64,000 bases of DNA from the NCBI GenBank assembly GCA_002099365.1, contig MSED01000001.1, forward strand, positions 496,001-560,000, read 5' to 3'. How positions within the stretch are numbered: the stretch's first letter is position 1; each line of letters starts with the position of its first letter. The stretch comes from Phialophora verrucosa. Lineage: Eukaryota > Ascomycota > Eurotiomycetes > Chaetothyriales > Herpotrichiellaceae. The notes beneath the pieces are model-generated. The model did no database searches, was not told where the DNA came from, and saw only the letters and a list, made by a program, of their open reading frames with translations. Shown piece by piece: positions 1-10,960 of this stretch. A program made the position numbers and the translations under genes.

Positions 1-339
1 GACGCGAGGGGAGTCCCCATTCCCAGGGGCGAGGCTGATGAGGAGAGACGACCCATCCCTCCTTGGGTGGATATCCACGGGAACGTAAACATGCAAATGT
101 GGGAGACTTTCCTGGCTGGCTTGATGGGTTTGGTAGCGCAGATGCCGGGTATTTCAGCAAGAGATGTTTCCAAAGCGGTTGGGAATGCGCTGGAGATGGC
201 GGAGATGGAGATGATCCTGGGATGGGCTCAACAGGGTGGGTTTGTGAAGTTGGATGAGAGGACGAGGGGATATCAGACAGCGGCATGGTGGTGGTTATGC
301 ATGGACAAAGCCGGACCGGTGGCGGCGCAATTGGTTTAG
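1..339 (+). CDS. TFIIIC largest-subunit-like protein (Tfc3/Sfc3), C-terminal end, partial
   Basis: The frame is open from the first base and stops at 337-339, so only about 112 C-terminal residues are present and the gene begins outside the window. The visible part reads PWVDIHGNVN, then a helical stretch containing MPGISARDVSKAVGN, and ends with YQTAAWWWLCMDKAG. As I recall the family, fungal Tfc3-type B-block-binding subunits of RNA polymerase III factor TFIIIC end with a 'PW.. idG..n' segment followed by a small winged-helix-like module with a 'rPGi....l' motif, which fits. The protein would bind the internal B box of tRNA genes in the nucleus. No intron is visible here. The identification rests on remembered family resemblance and could be wrong; that this is a true coding 3' end is more secure. 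Confidence 0.6.
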   Translation, partial: DARGVPIPRGEADEERRPIPPWVDIHGNVNMQMWETFLAGLMGLVAQMPGISARDVSKAVGNALEMAEMEMILGWAQQGGFVKLDERTRGYQTAAWWWLCMDKAGPVAAQLV

Positions 340-886
340 AACAATGGGCGATTGTACTGCACGATCAACGGAGGGACAACACTGATGCTCATGGTTTCAT
401 TGTCAGGACCACAGAACTGCATAGCACGCCGCATGGGAGGTTGATTATCGCAAAGGCGGCGGACCGGGCCAGAGGATTCTGTACCACGAATGTGACAACA
501 TTGTTCAAGCATAAGCTCCAGCACGATGCCTCCTCCACCCAGTAACTGCAACTTTGAAAGTAGAATTCAAGCGAGCACGAGAATGCGACTGGTGACTGCT
601 CGTTGATGTGTTCGTGGCGCCGCGTCACCTGCTCGTGAATTTGAATCTCCAACTGTCGGCGAGGCTGGCGGCTGCATATTGAACGGAATGTAAAGTGAAA
701 GAACCGGTCATCATCCCAGCATAATTTGTTGAAAGCGCCTTTCTATCTTCCTTTCCAAAACCCGACACCGTCAATGTTGCACATAATCGTCTCGCAGTAA
801 AGGCAAATGCTACGCCAGCTGCGCGCACCGCGATTAGCCGCGACTGCTTTCCCCCTCCATAAAGGCGTTCGACCGTCGCCGTCACC
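340..886. other. Intergenic: 3' flank of the TFIIIC-like gene and promoter of DDB1
   Basis: The short ORFs on both strands here have no family resemblance or splice-site support. It presumably holds the upstream terminator and the DDB1 promoter. I see no clear TATA box. Confidence 0.6.
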
Positions 887-3800
887 ATGTCCTATATCAG
901 CGCGGTCCATCCTCCGAGCGGTGTCCGGCTTGCCATCAAGCTAAACTTCCTCGAACCGGGCGTGGACACTCTCATTGTCGCGTGAGCAGCTTCTCAGGCT
1001 CTGCACAGGGCCGCTTCACTGACCCGATCATGTAGGAAAGCCAGCCAACTCCACCTCTACGAGCAAGGGCCCGAGGGCCTGAGGCTTTTGCACACCAAGT
1101 CCGTCTATGGCTACGTTACGATCCTAGAAAAGATCCGTCCGGCCGCCTCCGAGACCGACCTCCTCTTTGTCGGCACCGATCGTTACCAGTATTTTACCTG
1201 TTCATGGAATGCAACCACCGCACAGCTGCAGACTGAGCAGAGCTATGTCGATCTCGCAGACAAAGCGCTACGCAGCTCACAGGAGGCGGACAGATGCCAC
1301 CTCGATCCTACGCGACGCTTCATGTCCCTCGAACTGTATGACGGAGTGGTATCGGTCCTGCCCTTCGTTCAGACTTCTCACAAGCGGGTGAAGAGAGAGA
1401 GCAATACAAAGCCACAGGCCGGGACATTGGGCGAGCCGGTGCAGGTTAGGATCGAGGAACTGTTGACACGCTCGTCCGCTTTCCTGGAAACCGACCCCGA
1501 CTCGCAAGATAACCCTAAGCTTGCCATTCTGTGGGAAGACAATTTGGAGAACCCCCAATTGGTGCTGCGGGAACTGAAATATCGAGCCGGCGGAGAGCAG
1601 GCCTCTGCAGAACTAGAAAGAGTGGCCGAGCTGAAAGGCGAACAGCTCGACAAGGGAGTCAGCCACCTCATCCCAGTCTCTGTGCCCTACAGTGGCTTCC
1701 TCATCCTCGGCGACAATGCCATTCGATACGTTGACCGCGATCTCACCAATGTCATCATCCAGCCTCTGGATGACCAGTCCACCATTTGGACATGCTGGAC
1801 CAAGGTCGACGAGCACCGGTGGCTCCTCGCGGATGATTATGGCAGGCTATTCTTCTTGATGATTGAGACCAGCTTTTCCGGCGTTACATCATGGAGACTG
1901 GACCCTGTCGGAGTGGTCTCAAAGGCGTCGTGCTTAGTCTATCTAGATGCAGGCTATGTCTTTGTCGGCTCGCATTCAGGCGACTCGCAGGTGGTCCACA
2001 TCGAAGAGGAAGGCGTTCGTGTCGTGCAAACGTTCCCTAACATCGCACCCATCCTCGACTTTACGATTATGGATCTGGGTCGAGGCGCGCAGGGCGGTGC
2101 CGCTTCTGAGTTCTCATCTGGACAGGCGAGAATCGTGGCCGCTTCGGGCGCATGGCAAGACGGGACCATTCGAAGTGTCCGAAGTGGCGTCGGTCTGGAA
2201 GAGATTGGCACCATCGGAGAGATAGCCCACATCACCGACCTTTGGGCAGTGAATTCGACCGGCGAGGGCGACGTCCAAGACACTCTACTCGTTTCATTCG
2301 TCAATGAGACGCGGATATTCACGTTCGACCAAGAAGCGTCAGTCGAAGAAGTGGATGAATTTCATCATCTCGAATTGTCACAGCCAACTCTGTATGCCGC
2401 AAATCTCCCCGGCCGTAAGCTGATGCAAGTATATGAGACCGGGCTGAGGATAACAGACCTCGGGTCAAGTATGCTCACGCTCGAATGGAAGCCACCGGAT
2501 GCAGGAGCCAAATTGACGGCGGCCAGCGCAAACTCACACCATCTGGTTCTCGTTGAAGGTGGCCACACGCTGCACGTCTTCCACGCAGCGACCAACGATG
2601 TCAGCCCTGCCATTTCAAAGACATTCCCAGCCGATTCGCAGATCTCGAGTGTGGCCGTCCCAGATAGCCAGAGCAACGTATGCATTGTGTCATTCTGGCA
2701 GACTGCGTCTCTCGCCATTCTCGACCTAGATACCCTCGAAGTGCTCCGGACCGAGTCTCTAGGCACACCAGGAACAGATATTCCGAGATCGGTCCTAGTT
2801 GCCAACCTCGTGCCTAACTCTCCGCCGACTTTGTTAGTTGCCATGGCCGACGGCACTGTCGTCTCGTACTCGTACGACTCGACCAAGAACACGCTGACAG
2901 GCACAGACAAGGTGCTGCTAGGGACGGAGCCCGTTTTCTTCAAACAGTTACCCAAAGACAGTCACGCAAACGTTTCCAACGTCTTCGCTTCGTGTGAGCA
3001 GCCATCATTGATCTACTCATCAGAGGGTCGCATCATCTATTCCGCGGTCAATTCAGACACGGCGTCTCGCGTCTGCAGTTTCAACTCTGAGGCGTATCCA
3101 GACGCGATCGCGATCGCGACGCCCAAAGAGCTGAAGCTGGCTCTAATTGGCAAGGAGAGGACAGTCCAACTTCAGACCCTCCCGATCCGCGAGACCGTGC
3201 GATGTCTCACGTACGAACCCAAAGCCCGAGTTTTCGCCATGGGCTGCGTGAGTCGAACCATTAAAGACGGCAGCGAAGTGTTATTGAGCTCTGTCAAACT
3301 TGCAGACGAAGTGAGCTTCCGACAACTAGACTCGATAGAACTGCAGGACAAGGAACTGGTCGAGTGTATTGTCGCCACCGGCTCTTTCGAGACCGAAGAT
3401 GACTCCCGGGCTTACGGGGATATGTTCGTCGTGGGGACGAGTGTCTTGGAAAAAGCCGAGCATGGCGAAGACATTCTGAAAGGACGGATTCTGGTCTACG
3501 AAGCCAACAAAGAGAAGAAACTCAGGGAAGTCACTTCGATCGAGGTCAAAGGTGCTTGCCGTAGTTTGGCCATGTGTGAAGGTAAGATCGTGGCCGGTTT
3601 GGTCAAGACGGTGAGTGCGCATAATTCCCCCCTCGAATCACCTCGCTGATGTCTCCAGGTCGTCCTCTATGGCCTTGTCCCCTTCTCCACCCGGGGCGAC
3701 CACTCTCTCAGACTGCAAAAGCTAGCCGCCTATCGCACGTCAACGAATCCTCTGTCCCTGGCCGTCACGCCCGCCACGTCGGCTAGTCCCGCCGTCATTG

Positions 3801-4522
3801 CCGTGGCCGACCTGATGAAGTCCCTGTCCATCTTACACGTCGATTCCAAAGACAAGAACTCCGCAACCGGCTACAGCCTGGTCGAAATATCACGCCACTT
3901 TGCCACCCTCTGGTCTTCTGCGACCGCAGCCATTATGGAAAACGAATGGGTTGTCGCCGACATGGAAGGCAACCTGATCACACTCCGGCAAATTCAAGAC
4001 GGAACTGGCCCGTCCGGATACAATCGCCGCTTAGAGATGACGGGAGAGTTCCACCTCGGCGAGGTGGTCAACAAGATCGTCGCCCTTTCAACAGCACCCC
4101 GACAGACTCGGGAAAGCTGGTCCAAAGTTTCCAATGACCCCGAACAGATAAGAAAACTAGCCCGAGAAGGACCGGTCGTCACACCGCGAGCATTCATCGC
4201 CACGATAGAAGGTAGTATGTACATGCTAGGCACCATCAACCCTCCGTACCTGCACATCCTCCTGACACTGCAATCCGTGCTGGCGAATAGAGTGCAGGCG
4301 CCGGGATATATGCCGTGGAGTAAATACCGGGCCTGGAGGACTGAGGTGAGCGAGAAGGATGAACCGTTTCGTGTCGTGGATGGACAGATGCTGGAGCAGG
4401 CATTGATCCAGTTGGACGATGACGATCTGGAGGCGTGCTTGAAAGAGGGTGGCCTGGATGGGGAAAAAGTCACTGTCCAGGATGTGAGGAGATGGGGAGA
4501 GGAGTTGAAACGGTTATGTTAG
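887..4522 (+). CDS. ddb1: DNA damage-binding protein 1 (DDB1) orthologue
   Basis: Three exons: 887..981, 1036..3610 and 3659..4522, giving 1177 residues (human DDB1 has 1140). Both introns are GT-AG (GTGAGC...TGTAG; GTGAGT...TCCAG) and splicing keeps the family reading LIVAKASQLHLYE and IVAGLVKTVVLYGLV. DDB1 is the triple beta-propeller adaptor of CUL4 ubiquitin ligases; propellers A and C hold substrate receptors and B binds CUL4. Matches to the family run the whole length, for example YLDAGYVFVGSHSGDSQ, TLLVSFVNETRI, CSFNSEAYPDAIAIA, the late VADLMKSLSIL, and FHLGEVVNKI before the C-terminal helical domain. The start ATG is in CACCATGT context and begins MSY as in animal DDB1. It acts in nuclear ubiquitylation in nucleotide-excision repair and chromatin control. 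Tandem with the upstream TFIIIC-like gene. Confidence 0.95.
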
Positions 4523-5872
4523 GGGGGAAAAGAGCCGACGTGACACGATAGGATACGATGGAAAGGATAGCCCAGCTGTGAAGGAAGACTTGAATCTTCT
4601 CTTTCGCTGTTTAGAACACGAACGGCACGATACTCAGCGTCAGTGCCACGTATGTATGTACTCGACAATGGAAGATGAAGTCGCCAAAATGCGAGACGTC
4701 TCAGTGGAGGAGGTGACCATGCAAGCAACATTAGTACCATTACCAGCAGCACCAACAGCACCAGCAGCACCAGCAGCATCGGCAGCATACCAGGGAGGAG
4801 ATAGAGGCGGGACTCGTACTCCGTTACGCGTTGGAAGAACTGGATTTTCTATTTCCTACCTAGTATAGTAAACCAAGATAAACCAAAGTACGGCGGAGTC
4901 AGCAACCTAACTAAGGAGAATTCCGAATATAAAAAGAAAACAAGAGACTGGAGTGGTGTAGTGTAGTGTAGTGTAGTGTAGTGTAGTGTAGTGTAGTGTA
5001 GTGTAGTGTAGTGTAGCGTAGCGTCGTGTAGCTGTGGTAATGTATTCCTGCAATGAAGTAGATCGAACAGAAGGAAAGAGGAAAAAAAGAGGATAAAGCC
5101 TGACCCATCTCCATCGCCATTCCGTGCTTGTATTCATCGACCTTGGGACATAAAGACGGAAGACAGATAGGAGATAGCCTGATACTACAGTGCTTCGCGT
5201 ATGTTATACCCATTGTATTGTACGTCAGTGTATATGTGTCACACGGGGGCTGAGCGAGAATGTATGTTGTCTTAACTACACCTGCAACTGCCTCCCCTCC
5301 CTCACGCTTCACGCTTCACGATGCACGTTTCACGCCGTCATCTTTCAGCGATCAAAGCACTCGGACTACACAACGGACAGGCAGACGCGCAAGGACAAGG
5401 CAGTGAGTGAATGAGTGAGTGAAAGAAATGGTTTCACATCCGCGCGTTATATCCTTTGGGCCGTCTGTGGTATTTCTGCGCCTCTTCCTCCTCCTTATCC
5501 TCCTCTTTGCCCTCTTCTTCTTCTTCGTATCTTCTACGCTCAGAATATACGCGCGTGTAAAGTCCGAGGTCCCCACGATTCGGGATTCACGCTTCAGCAT
5601 TAGATATCAGATCAAGGTTGCTCGGTTTGTGAACCTTTCACCGTGGCAATTGTTGAGCTGAGGACTTCACTCTACGCGCGAGCCTGGCAGGCAGCGCAGT
5701 CTCGGTCTTGTTAACCTGGAAAATACGCAGTTACACGGTCTGGGTCGAGGACAGCTCACCTGTCGCCAGCGAAGATTTAGGATCCATCGCGGGTTTGCAG
5801 TGCAAACAACCGCCTTGCATCGTCTTGTATGATAACGACAAGACCACCATCAACCTCCAAGAATATAGCCCA
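4523..5872. other. Intergenic, low-complexity-rich
   Basis: The interval contains an AGC/ACC-rich stretch near 4739-4790, the GTGTA array at 4956-5030 and a CACGCTTCACG-type short repeat near 5301-5333. A frame open from 5708 continues into the next gene but lacks an ATG before 5873. I see no supported gene. Confidence 0.6.
4956..5030. repeat. Pentanucleotide microsatellite (GTGTA)n
   Basis: Twelve perfect GTGTA units run from 4956 to 5015, followed by three units of which two are degenerate (GCGTA, GCGTC, GTGTA) up to 5030. The array lies between DDB1 and the next gene on the same strand. Perfect units at one end and decayed units at the other suggest slippage growth with one ageing edge. 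Confidence 0.95.
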
Positions 5873-7240
5873 ATGTGTCGTCGTGTGACAGTGCAGTTCA
5901 AGTGCGAACGATGTGGCGGACGATCTCGCGACGAGGACTCCCAGATCCAGCTGTGTGTCAACCCGCTGTCTCACCGTGTCAAGGTCCAGCTGAAGCCAAT
6001 TGTCGAAAGAACAACGGGATGGTGCGACGTTTGTGGAGCGCGGCCGGGGTACGAGGCGTACGGCAATCAGAGTAACGACGGTGATGGTTGCGGCAGTGGT
6101 GGACGTCTTGTCCGAGGTCCCGACGGTGGCAGTTACGTTCCACTCAGCAGCGGTGCCGGAGGGGTCGGACGAGGCGTTGGACGGGAGTCTCTTCCAGTTA
6201 TACCCCCTGAGGCTAGAGTTGAATTGCCGGGCACCACGGATGGTTCGGATGATAGTGGCTCATCGACGGCCGTCGCGTCAGACGGTACCGTGGATGTCGA
6301 GGCTGCGACAGGGCACGAGCGACGGCTTTTCGAACAGCCGGCTCGCGAACAGTACGATGCGCAGGTGTTTCGACAAGAAGCACAGCGAGAAGCCAACCAG
6401 CGACAAGTCGAGCAACATGATGCGGCGAATGATCGATCCTTGGAGCAACAGGCCCGACGTGTCGTGCAGCAACTCGATGACCAACGGAATGAGATGGAGA
6501 ACCAGCTCGCCGAGGCGTTTGAGAGCAACTCGTTCATCCTGTCAAGACAGCAGCGAAAGATCGCCGAGGCCAACGACGTCACGGCAACTCTTCGAAAAGA
6601 GGCGAATCATGCCAAAGCCATGCTCGATGATCTGCACGCAGTACGAGCTGTCCTCCAGCGAGATACAGAGGAGGCACAGATCAAGCTGGACGAGTTAAAA
6701 GAGTCCCAGAGGCGTGTCCAGCAGGAAGTCCATCGTGAGCAGTCAGAACTGCACAACTTGAAGGTCACCAAGAGGCGGCTTGAGCAGGAAGCAGACCAGG
6801 AGAGAGAAGAGGTTGAACACCTGAGACGGACTCGTCGACGGCTGGAGCAGGAAGTAGACCAGCAGAAAGAAGGCGTTGAGAGCTTGAGACGGACTCGTCG
6901 ACGGCTTGAACGCGAGATCTACAAGCTTCGCGACACCGGGGAGAGAGACATGCGAGGGCGAGAGCAAGGGCAGTCGCCACTTCGAAGTCCGAGAAGCCCA
7001 GCAGTTCATGCAGCAAGCACAAAGGGAGGCCATCGTCGCGGTCGACCAGGCATTGGCAGTGAACATCGACGTGAGAGTATTCGACTCGAGCGCCACCGAG
7101 TCGGAGATGGATTACACCGAGGCGATGTAATCAGAGTGTGCAAGAGAAGTCCTGAGGATGGTTACCACCGCCACGCCATTCCACGTGGTCGCCCCGCAGA
7201 TATCGTGATGATCAGCTCGGGTGGCAAGTCGACGACGTGA
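5873..7240 (+). CDS. Cys-motif coiled-coil protein, unknown function; apparent frame change near the 3' end
   Basis: I take the start at ATG 5873 because the protein then begins MCRRVTVQFKCERCGG, a fungal-type opening with Cys at residue 2 and a CxxC pair, followed by a later GWCDVCG pair; together they could bind zinc. Residues about 120-200 are Gly/Ser/Pro-rich. From about 200 it is a long Glu/Gln/Arg coiled coil, ending in tandem copies of a 21-residue unit around RRTRRRLEQEVDQQ. The frame used stops at 7238-7240 (456 residues). Beyond about 6985 the +1-shifted frame, stopping at 7128-7130, continues coiled-coil sequence (EAQQFMQQAQREA) with much higher GC at third codon positions. The native C-terminus is therefore probably in that other frame. 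No family is recognised. Confidence 0.6.
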   Translation: MCRRVTVQFKCERCGGRSRDEDSQIQLCVNPLSHRVKVQLKPIVERTTGWCDVCGARPGYEAYGNQSNDGDGCGSGGRLVRGPDGGSYVPLSSGAGGVGRGVGRESLPVIPPEARVELPGTTDGSDDSGSSTAVASDGTVDVEAATGHERRLFEQPAREQYDAQVFRQEAQREANQRQVEQHDAANDRSLEQQARRVVQQLDDQRNEMENQLAEAFESNSFILSRQQRKIAEANDVTATLRKEANHAKAMLDDLHAVRAVLQRDTEEAQIKLDELKESQRRVQQEVHREQSELHNLKVTKRRLEQEADQEREEVEHLRRTRRRLEQEVDQQKEGVESLRRTRRRLEREIYKLRDTGERDMRGREQGQSPLRSPRSPAVHAASTKGGHRRGRPGIGSEHRRESIRLERHRVGDGLHRGDVIRVCKRSPEDGYHRHAIPRGRPADIVMISSGGKSTT

Positions 7241-8126
7241 CGCGTGACAGGACAGGGTATGAGACGGGGGCGAGCTTTTCGTGGAATAAGGAAGACGCAG
7301 CTCTCGGACGCACTAGACTGGACATGCCTTCTGTCACTCTCACGAATTAGGCGAAGAATGCTGACGTCCTCAAGCGCAAGCCTCAGAGCAACCAGAAGTG
7401 CACAGGAATTTCCAACTGAATGGGAAACACCATCAGCCTAACGTCTCTTTTTGCTTTTCGGCCCCGTCTTCATTGTTTGCTTCCTCCATACTTAAGGAGC
7501 GAGTAGAGCGTCGGTCGGTATGTATCTTGCTGGTGCAGCCTAGGAAGACAAGGAGATCAGGCAGGCAGATCAGGGAGATCAGGAAGACAAGGGAGATCAG
7601 GGAGAAAGGCAAATAACACTTATGCCGCTTCGGGCAATTGCGAATTGTGATTCGGCAATCCTTGCCGCGCCAGGCCACGCCACGCCGGTTGCCAGGAACG
7701 GTGTGACGCTGAAGCCCCAGACGCACAGTGTGCTCTTCTATATGTTCATCCTCCATGCATGGTTGACTGGATAGTCAGTCACCAACCAGCCACGCTAGTC
7801 CATTTCCCGGGAATCGTGATCAGGTTGATCCCTGTCAAGTAGAGAGTACATTACAGAGTTATTGACCTTGTAACCCGGGCCAAGAAATACCTGGAAAGAT
7901 CACTCGATGGGACAGACCCCTCCAGCATGTGAGTGGTGGTGGGTTGGTGGGTACGCAGTATTCAGTCTGGGGTCCTGAAATCCTGATATCCGAATCCGGT
8001 AATCGTGAGTTGAGCGCCCAAACCAACGACACGGCCAGTGGCGAGGAGGGGAGAATGGGAGGCATGGGTGCATGCATACGGGCACGCAGCCCAGTATAGA
8101 TCGGGTCATCTGTCTGTCTCTGGCTG
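7241..8126. other. Intergenic with short direct repeats
   Basis: The stretch 7549-7606 carries repeated (G)GAGATCAGG-like words (four imperfect copies) interleaved with AAGACAAGG. No convincing ORF is present. The 3' part is the likely promoter of the small gene that follows. Confidence 0.5.
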
Positions 8127-8134
8127 TATAAATA
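8127..8134 (+). promoter_or_regulatory. TATA box
   Basis: TATAAATA, followed about 150 bp later by a strong intron donor (GTAAGT at 8280) and then by the small ORF at 8371. It fits a core promoter with an intron in the 5' leader. Confidence 0.5.
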
Positions 8135-8370
8135 CGGCCTCCAGCATCAGCAAACGCATGATGGTCGAGTATCCCTCTCCGCGCCTTCTCCTTTTGCGTA
8201 CCCAGGAAACGAGAATCACGACGGACTGTGGACGAGAACAAGAATCAAGACAACAAGGATATATCCTCGCGCTCAAACCGTAAGTACTACATATGCGCAT
8301 GCACATGCACATTCTCGTCCAGCACGGCGAATGTTAACATCTCTCAGGAAATCCGCCCGAAACGTCAAAC

Positions 8371-8619
8371 ATGTCCATTGCGGGAAAGCCAAAACGGGAA
8401 GCACGAGCCAGGACCCACGGACCTCATGGCGAAGATGTTTTAGGGATGCAGCCGTTCCCACAGCACGGCCGTTCTCTTCACCACCATGGCGGTGACGAGG
8501 ATCCCTTGGCCGAAGAGATTGAGGAATTGGTGCGAATGGCACGCGCGGAAGCTGCTGTGGCGGTTGTAGATCTTGGACGTCAAGCCAGTCCGGTGCTCGG
8601 TGCTGGAGAGCCCAAGTGA
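8371..8619 (+). CDS. Predicted small acidic protein, unknown function
   Basis: 82 residues beginning MSIAGKPKREARAR and containing an acidic helix, DEDPLAEEIEELVRMARAEA. Upstream lies a TATA box and a well-formed intron at 8280..8347 (GTAAGT ... GTTAAC ... CTCTCAG), so the transcript probably has a spliced leader and starts at ATG 8371. A frame entered from ATG 8158 through the same intron ends early at a stop, which favours the leader-intron model. Third codon positions in the second half look coding. I recognise no family. The gene could also be a noncoding transcript. Confidence 0.45.
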   Translation: MSIAGKPKREARARTHGPHGEDVLGMQPFPQHGRSLHHHGGDEDPLAEEIEELVRMARAEAAVAVVDLGRQASPVLGAGEPK

Positions 8620-8710
8620 AAGGAAGGATCTAGATAAAGTGTTGAGGCAGAACCGCTACAGAATGCACCCAGTAATTCATGCTGCGCTTGAAATCATTTC
8701 ATCAGTGTCA

Positions 8711-10960
8711 TTACCCCGTCATCTCCACGTCCGATAGAGTCGTCAACACACTGCGCCGCGTTGAGGAAGTACTAGACGGTGCGATGCTCATGAAGCCCAG
8801 TCTCCAGCTACTGTGGGAGGTTCCTGATTCAGACACGCCATCTTGCCAGTGGCCATCATCGGAGAGCCTTGTACCTCTCCTCTGTAACCGGTCAACCACG
8901 GAGACGAAAGATCGCAGACTCGAACTGGTTGAAGGGCAGTACGGTCTGGCTAGCGTTGGGGCTAGCACTGGAGACTGTTCAGATATTTGTCCCAATGGTT
9001 CGACTTCTCTCAAAGCTGAAAGGAAGATTGGAGGCACAGGCAGTTGTGTTAACAGCTTGAGTTCGCGACATTCGGGAGGGAGGGTCGGGAACTGCAGATG
9101 TGGGTGTTCCAGTGGCTCAACTTCGCCCATACGCCCTTCCTCGTCCATAGACGGTGCTCCTTTCTCCAAGTTAGAGGACGATATATCCGCTGGCGGATCA
9201 TCGCCAGGGAATCCCATACCGGCAACGGACGCGCAGATCTCTACGACCTCATCCGGAGAGAGGCTTAGGGCAGTGTGAGATCGCACAGCATCCGAGAGAA
9301 ACAGTTGAAGTCGGCAGGATTGCTCAAACGTGTGTAGTCTGAAGCGAGTCGATTCGACGCCACCCTGATACTGCCTGGCCGCCTGAAAGAATTCGACCAT
9401 GTTTTCGGTTTGGCCCGTGTCTTCGAGTAAAACAAATGGTGCTAACGCAATAGCGATGCTTTTCAACCGGGCGTGGAAATTATCGCCACCCGGAAATTGG
9501 TCCCTGCCTGATGCCTTCCGCGCATATTCTTTGAGAACGGTGCAGGCAAGTCTCTTGGCAATGCTTCTGGCCATCAGACGGAAGTTCTTCCATGCATCTC
9601 TGGTCAAGACATCGAGCTCGTGGAGGTGCTCTTCAATGATGGAAAGCGCAATCTTCATGCCGTCCAAGAATAGAGTCACAGGAAACTGGTCAACTAGGAC
9701 AACGAACTGAGGGTCTGCTAAACAAAACCCGCTGTCGCACGTGGTATCCCGCAATTCCATGTGGTGTTCTGAATGGCTTAACCCAAGCGCAGCAAAAGTC
9801 TTGAAAATGATCTCGCCATATCGTCGTGGCCACAGCAATCTCTTACCGCTGCTCACTTCCTCGAGGGAATGACCCAAATCAGCCAAGACATTGCCTGCCC
9901 CATTCGCCACGCAGGAGCATAAGCCGAATATCTTGCGACACAGACGAGCGTGTTGGCTCATCAAACACGCAACTCGGATCTGAAGAGAGCTCCGTGCGGT
10001 CCGGGCGCAACCTATTGCCGCGAAACTCATATATAGTTGACGTGCATTGACGGACCTGTGCATGTAGAAGTGTCCGAATAGGATACAGAAGGCGTCAAAA
10101 GCCTGGTCATGAGCTCCGAGCGTATATAGCAGCGTTGCAATCTGGGCCAATTGGGCGATATCCACAGCTGTAGCACCTCCGTTCATTTGCTCGAGATAGA
10201 TGCGACCGACCGACACAAATTGAATATAATAAACAAGTTCTCGGTGCCGCGGGTTACGAGAATTTGTCCACCTGAACGTTATCCCAAGTCTGGCGGGAGC
10301 AGAGAGATCGTCTAAGTGAGACCGCGACGGCGGTGGGACACGACCGTCGGATAACGGGACGGCGTCCCTCGCTGAAAGCTCAAGCGCCGCTCCAGGGGTT
10401 TCTTCCAGGGTCGCTGAACTACCAATGTCGACTGAAACAGGATCTGTTAGGGAGCCCGGCTGTGGAGCCGCATCGTTATGGTCGTCATGCTCGTCACCCA
10501 ACGATTTTGTATCCGGCAAATGTTCCCTGGGTTCGACTCGCCGCGTATTCTGTGCATCCGTATGGTGAGATTGGGTTTCAGGGTGCACACTGATGTTTAC
10601 TGACTCCAATACTGGCCCAGTGCTGTCCAAGTATTCCTCATCATACGGTGCAAGCGCTATGCTATTGGGGCGCTGTGTGCGAGACGGAGGCTGAGGCTGC
10701 TGTCTTCGGTATGTGTGTAGATCTAACTTCGCCCTTTGACGGTCCAACTGGGCAATGGTGATTGGGGTCCCAAGCACAGCATTGCACGCCGCAAGCATCC
10801 GTTCTCTGCTGGCACCTTTTTCATGTAGCGCAAGGAGCAGAGCTTCAAGCGTCGCCTTGTCATCTTTGCTGATCCTCCCATTGTACTGCGACGAGGTCGG
10901 ATCTTGTTGGATGAATTTGCGTTTGCTCTTGACATTGCGAGGGGCCGCTGCTTGGTCCAT
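8711..10960 (-). CDS. Clr5-like N-terminal domain protein, hypothetical
   Basis: A single uninterrupted frame of 749 residues starting MDQAAAPRNVKSKRKF. Residues about 30-90 (DDKATLEALLLALHEKG ... IAQLDRQRAKLDL) have the size and helix pattern of the fungal Clr5 N-terminal domain, but the usual conserved Trp residues are missing, so this is only a suggestion. Residues about 90-230 are polar and Pro/Ser-rich, and the middle 230-550 is helical, possibly repeat-like (AQIATLLYTLGAHDQAFDAF), as in many Clr5 proteins with TPR-like repeats. The C-terminal 200 residues are acidic and disordered. The role is unknown; Clr5-type proteins are often nuclear. Confidence 0.6.
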   Translation of the reverse strand: MDQAAAPRNVKSKRKFIQQDPTSSQYNGRISKDDKATLEALLLALHEKGASRERMLAACNAVLGTPITIAQLDRQRAKLDLHTYRRQQPQPPSRTQRPNSIALAPYDEEYLDSTGPVLESVNISVHPETQSHHTDAQNTRRVEPREHLPDTKSLGDEHDDHNDAAPQPGSLTDPVSVDIGSSATLEETPGAALELSARDAVPLSDGRVPPPSRSHLDDLSAPARLGITFRWTNSRNPRHRELVYYIQFVSVGRIYLEQMNGGATAVDIAQLAQIATLLYTLGAHDQAFDAFCILFGHFYMHRSVNARQLYMSFAAIGCARTARSSLQIRVACLMSQHARLCRKIFGLCSCVANGAGNVLADLGHSLEEVSSGKRLLWPRRYGEIIFKTFAALGLSHSEHHMELRDTTCDSGFCLADPQFVVLVDQFPVTLFLDGMKIALSIIEEHLHELDVLTRDAWKNFRLMARSIAKRLACTVLKEYARKASGRDQFPGGDNFHARLKSIAIALAPFVLLEDTGQTENMVEFFQAARQYQGGVESTRFRLHTFEQSCRLQLFLSDAVRSHTALSLSPDEVVEICASVAGMGFPGDDPPADISSSNLEKGAPSMDEEGRMGEVEPLEHPHLQFPTLPPECRELKLLTQLPVPPIFLSALREVEPLGQISEQSPVLAPTLARPYCPSTSSSLRSFVSVVDRLQRRGTRLSDDGHWQDGVSESGTSHSSWRLGFMSIAPSSTSSTRRSVLTTLSDVEMTG

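Noticed and set aside
4519..4788. Minus-strand frame with a long Leu/Val run (LLVLLVLLVLLVMVLMLL), like a membrane segment
   Set aside because: It is the reverse reading of an AGC/ACC-rich low-complexity stretch; nothing else supports a gene.
4907..5137. Minus-strand frames with repeated LHYTT units
   Set aside because: Direct translation of the GTGTA microsatellite; not a protein repeat.
6000..6698. Plus-strand frame of 232 codons inside the coiled-coil gene
   Set aside because: Shadow frame; the other frame has the Cys motifs and the heptad pattern.
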